Source of the DNA: Paenibacillus sp. FJAT-26967 | GTDB taxonomy: Bacteria; Bacillota; Bacilli; Paenibacillales; NBRC-103111 | Assembly (NCBI RefSeq): GCF_001541095.1 | Contig: NZ_LMXH01000002.1 | Coordinates: 820,671-884,670, forward strand | Reading direction: 5' to 3' | Length of the DNA stretch: 64,000 bases | In this document: positions 62,059 to 64,000 of the stretch, in pieces | Layout: every line of letters begins with the position of its first letter | Position numbering within the stretch: the stretch's first letter is position 1 | Notes under the pieces: model-generated | Seen by the model: the letters and a program-made list of their open reading frames with translations, nothing else | What the model was told of the DNA's origin: nothing | Database searches by the model: none | Translations under genes and position numbers: made by a program

Positions 62059-63012
62059 ATGTCCAAATCGAAAAGACTGATGGAGTTAATGATGGCGGTC
62101 AATCAGAAACGCAAGTTTACGGTGAGGGAACTTGCGCAAGAGTTTGGCGTCTCGCAACGAACAATCCTGAGGGATTTACAAGAATTGAGTGAACTTGGGG
62201 TGCCTTTATACTCGGAAGTGGGACCTCATGGCGGCTACCGGATACTGAAGGAGAGGCTGCTGCCTCCAATCGCTTTTTCTGAGGAAGAAGCCTGCGCGAT
62301 CTTTTTTGCCATTCATTCGCTCCGGCATTATTCCTCACTTCCTTTTGAAGCGGAATCGTCTTCGGCATTAAGCAAATTTTATTCGCGTATGCCGCATGAT
62401 ACCCGGGACCGTATGGATCAAATGAAGAACCGCGTTGATTTTGTAACCCCATACAGACAGGCAATCTCACCGCATTTATCTTTTCTGCTTACCGCAGCCA
62501 TTGAGCAGAAATTTATACGCATCGATTACGAGTCCAGGCAGAACCGCTCAAACAGGGATATCCAACCGGTTGGCATATACACAAGGCAAGGACTCTGGTA
62601 CTGTTATGCCTATTGTTATCCAAACGCTGATTATCGTGTGTTCCGGTGCGACCGGATTCATTCTGCCGTTTCTTCGGACTTAGAACCGGTGGATCTCCGG
62701 GAGGTTCACCTGGAGAACAGGGATCTGAAGAACCTGGCTGGGCAAGAAAGGCAAGATAATCTCACCGTCTATGCGGAATTGACCCGAGAGGGCGTTCAGG
62801 CGTGCGAAGCGGAACCGTGGCCGGAACCCGTGCTCCATACCCGGCAGGATGGAACCGGCTGGCTGGAAGGGAATGTTGCGAAGAAGGACCTTCCGTATTT
62901 TGCGAAGTTTTTCATCGGCTTAGGCAAGGAGGCAAAAGTGACGCAACCTCCGGAACTTCTGGACTGTCTCGGGCAGTATCTCGCTGATCTCAGGGCCCAA
63001 TATATGGACTGA
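62059..63012 (+). CDS. YafY-type HTH/WYL transcriptional regulator
   Basis: 317 residues from ATG 62059 (atggagaatgcc). N-terminal HTH_11 (RKFTVRELAQEFGVSQRTIL), then the WYL domain (about 145-225, FIRIDYESRQ and GLWYCYAYC in place of the canonical WYL triad) and a C-terminal WCX extension. WYL proteins sense small ligands or nucleotides. Probably controls the divergent hydrolase. Confidence 0.88.
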   Translation: MSKSKRLMELMMAVNQKRKFTVRELAQEFGVSQRTILRDLQELSELGVPLYSEVGPHGGYRILKERLLPPIAFSEEEACAIFFAIHSLRHYSSLPFEAESSSALSKFYSRMPHDTRDRMDQMKNRVDFVTPYRQAISPHLSFLLTAAIEQKFIRIDYESRQNRSNRDIQPVGIYTRQGLWYCYAYCYPNADYRVFRCDRIHSAVSSDLEPVDLREVHLENRDLKNLAGQERQDNLTVYAELTREGVQACEAEPWPEPVLHTRQDGTGWLEGNVAKKDLPYFAKFFIGLGKEAKVTQPPELLDCLGQYLADLRAQYMD

Positions 63013-63154
63013 CCAGATATGCGACCAGAGAGATGCCATTCATATTCTCCTTGTCCCCCCTAGCAGGTGCTGGTAAGATCAGGTTATTAGAAGGGAGCTC
63101 CTCTCTATTCAGGCGAACTTTATTCAAGCTTCCCTCCAGGAAGGAGGAATTGGT

Positions 63155-63931
63155 ATGGGATCTTTAGATGGAAAAATTGCGATTGTCACAGGTGCAAGCC
63201 GTCGCCAGGGAATAGGCGCTGCGGTTTGCCGTTTACTGGCGCAGGATGGGGCCGATATCTTTTTTACCCATCTGTCTACGTATGACACAAATGTAGCCCT
63301 CTATGAGGTTGATGAGAACTGGCCCGATGTCTTCACGGGCGAGCTGCAGAAGCTCGGGATTCGAGCGGGGCATATGGAGCTCGACATCTCGCAGCCTGAT
63401 GCGCCCGAGAAGCTATTGAACAAGGTGGAGGCTGCTTTCGGGGCGCCGCCTACTATTCTTATCAATAATGCCACGTACAGTGTAGATGCGGATTTCCGTG
63501 AGCTCAGTCCGGCCATACTGGATGAGCACTGCGCGGTTAACGTGCGGGGAACTTGCATGATGTCCGCTATGTTCGCACGCCGTATTGAGGGCAGACATAC
63601 AGGCCGTATTGTGAACCTGGTTTCCGGCCAGGATAAGGGCCCCCAGCCTGGAAACCTGGCCTATGTGGCGACCAAGGGAGCCATTTCCGCATTTACACGC
63701 TCTCTTGCAGCCGGTCTGGCCGAGCACGGAATTACGGTAAATGCGGTAGACCCGGGACCGACCGATACGGGTTGGATAAGCGATGATCTGCGGGCGCAGC
63801 TGCTGCCTCAGTTTCCATTGGGCCGTCTGGGCGTTCCGGACGATGCGGCTCGTCTGATTGCTTTTCTCGCAAGTGAAGAAGCCCGCTGGATTACCGGGCA
63901 AATCATCCATTCGGATGGAGGTTTCAGGTAA
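63155..63931 (+). CDS. SDR family oxidoreductase
   Basis: 258 residues. Cofactor loop VTGASRRQGIGAAV (TGxxxGxG), ILINNATYSVD, catalytic Ser in NLVSGQDKG, YVATKGAIS (YxxxK) and NAVDPGPTDTGW. RBS aaggaggaattggt before ATG 63155. FabG-like 3-oxoacyl reductase branch, substrate unknown. Confidence 0.92.
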   Translation: MGSLDGKIAIVTGASRRQGIGAAVCRLLAQDGADIFFTHLSTYDTNVALYEVDENWPDVFTGELQKLGIRAGHMELDISQPDAPEKLLNKVEAAFGAPPTILINNATYSVDADFRELSPAILDEHCAVNVRGTCMMSAMFARRIEGRHTGRIVNLVSGQDKGPQPGNLAYVATKGAISAFTRSLAAGLAEHGITVNAVDPGPTDTGWISDDLRAQLLPQFPLGRLGVPDDAARLIAFLASEEARWITGQIIHSDGGFR

Positions 63932-63957
63932 CTAACAAGAGGACAGGAGCCTGTTAT

Positions 63958-64000
63958 ATGAACAACACCCGTGATTCCTTAACACCTCAAGTACAAGCGT
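63958..64000 (+). CDS. start of an unidentified gene, cut by the window end
   Basis: ATG 63958 follows gacaggagcctgttat and stays open to the end of the window (MNNTRDSLTPQVQA). Too short to identify; 26 bp after the SDR gene, so possibly in the same operon. Confidence 0.5.
   Translation, partial: MNNTRDSLTPQVQA

Overview
The window looks like a chromosomal segment of a spore-forming Firmicute, most likely Paenibacillus or a close relative. The evidence is internal: strong AGGAGG-type ribosome binding sites, frequent TTG and GTG starts, many intrinsic terminators, a BclB-like exosporium collagen protein, a serine T-box, a ZTP riboswitch, a BceRSAB-type antibiotic sensing/efflux locus and a MocR regulator. 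The window ends inside a gene. I saw no rRNA, tRNA, CRISPR array or complete insertion sequence.

Layout. 0.1-3.6 kb: spore-surface cluster of two small proteins that share the N-terminal domain of the adjacent BclB-like collagen protein, a SAM methyltransferase and a DUF3892 protein. 3.6-7.3 kb: secreted PPC-domain protein, an empty stretch with two hairpins, and a TetR-methionine aminopeptidase pair. 7.3-13 kb: AT-rich accessory block with three unrelated phosphatase families, a nucleotidyltransferase sitting on the relic of a DUF3891 gene, and a butirosin-like BtrH acyltransferase + acyl carrier protein pair. 13-19.3 kb: GNAT/histidine kinase/response regulator operon, DCC/SRPBCC-DoxX/DUF4166 operon, ECF sigma factor with a DUF4871 membrane protein. 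19.3-26.4 kb: ZTP riboswitch controlling a FolD-cyclodeaminase fusion, T-box controlled seryl-tRNA synthetase, uppP, erythromycin esterase-like protein. 26.4-33.8 kb: ankyrin/DUF4274 protein, YpbF-like, PNPOx, GNAT, a formylglycine-enzyme-like protein, a DUF3817-MFS fusion and an arylamine N-acetyltransferase divergent from a MocR regulator. 34-41 kb: MocR, GDPD, LysR + YxjG-type methyltransferase, M29 aminopeptidase.

41-46.5 kb is a sulfate-ester locus: TetR regulator, then a promoter with an operator-like repeat and leader terminator, TauD/AtsK-type dioxygenase, Cys-type arylsulfatase and an MFS transporter. 46.6-51.9 kb is BceR-BceS / BceA-BceB followed by a broken lipoprotein gene. 52.2-58.3 kb is the highlight: a two-gene operon whose products (a 1115-residue P-loop ATPase and a 929-residue adenosine deaminase with complete metal-site motifs) match the RdrA-RdrB pair of the RADAR anti-phage system. 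It is flanked by gene relics and a decayed gene, so it sits in a turnover-prone slot. 58.4-64 kb returns to ordinary genes: AraC/GyrI-like regulator, PAS histidine kinase, alpha/beta hydrolase divergent from a WYL regulator, and an SDR oxidoreductase.

All functional names come from reading the translations and recalling family motifs. No database search was run. Starts were chosen from ribosome binding sites and often differ from the longest open frame.
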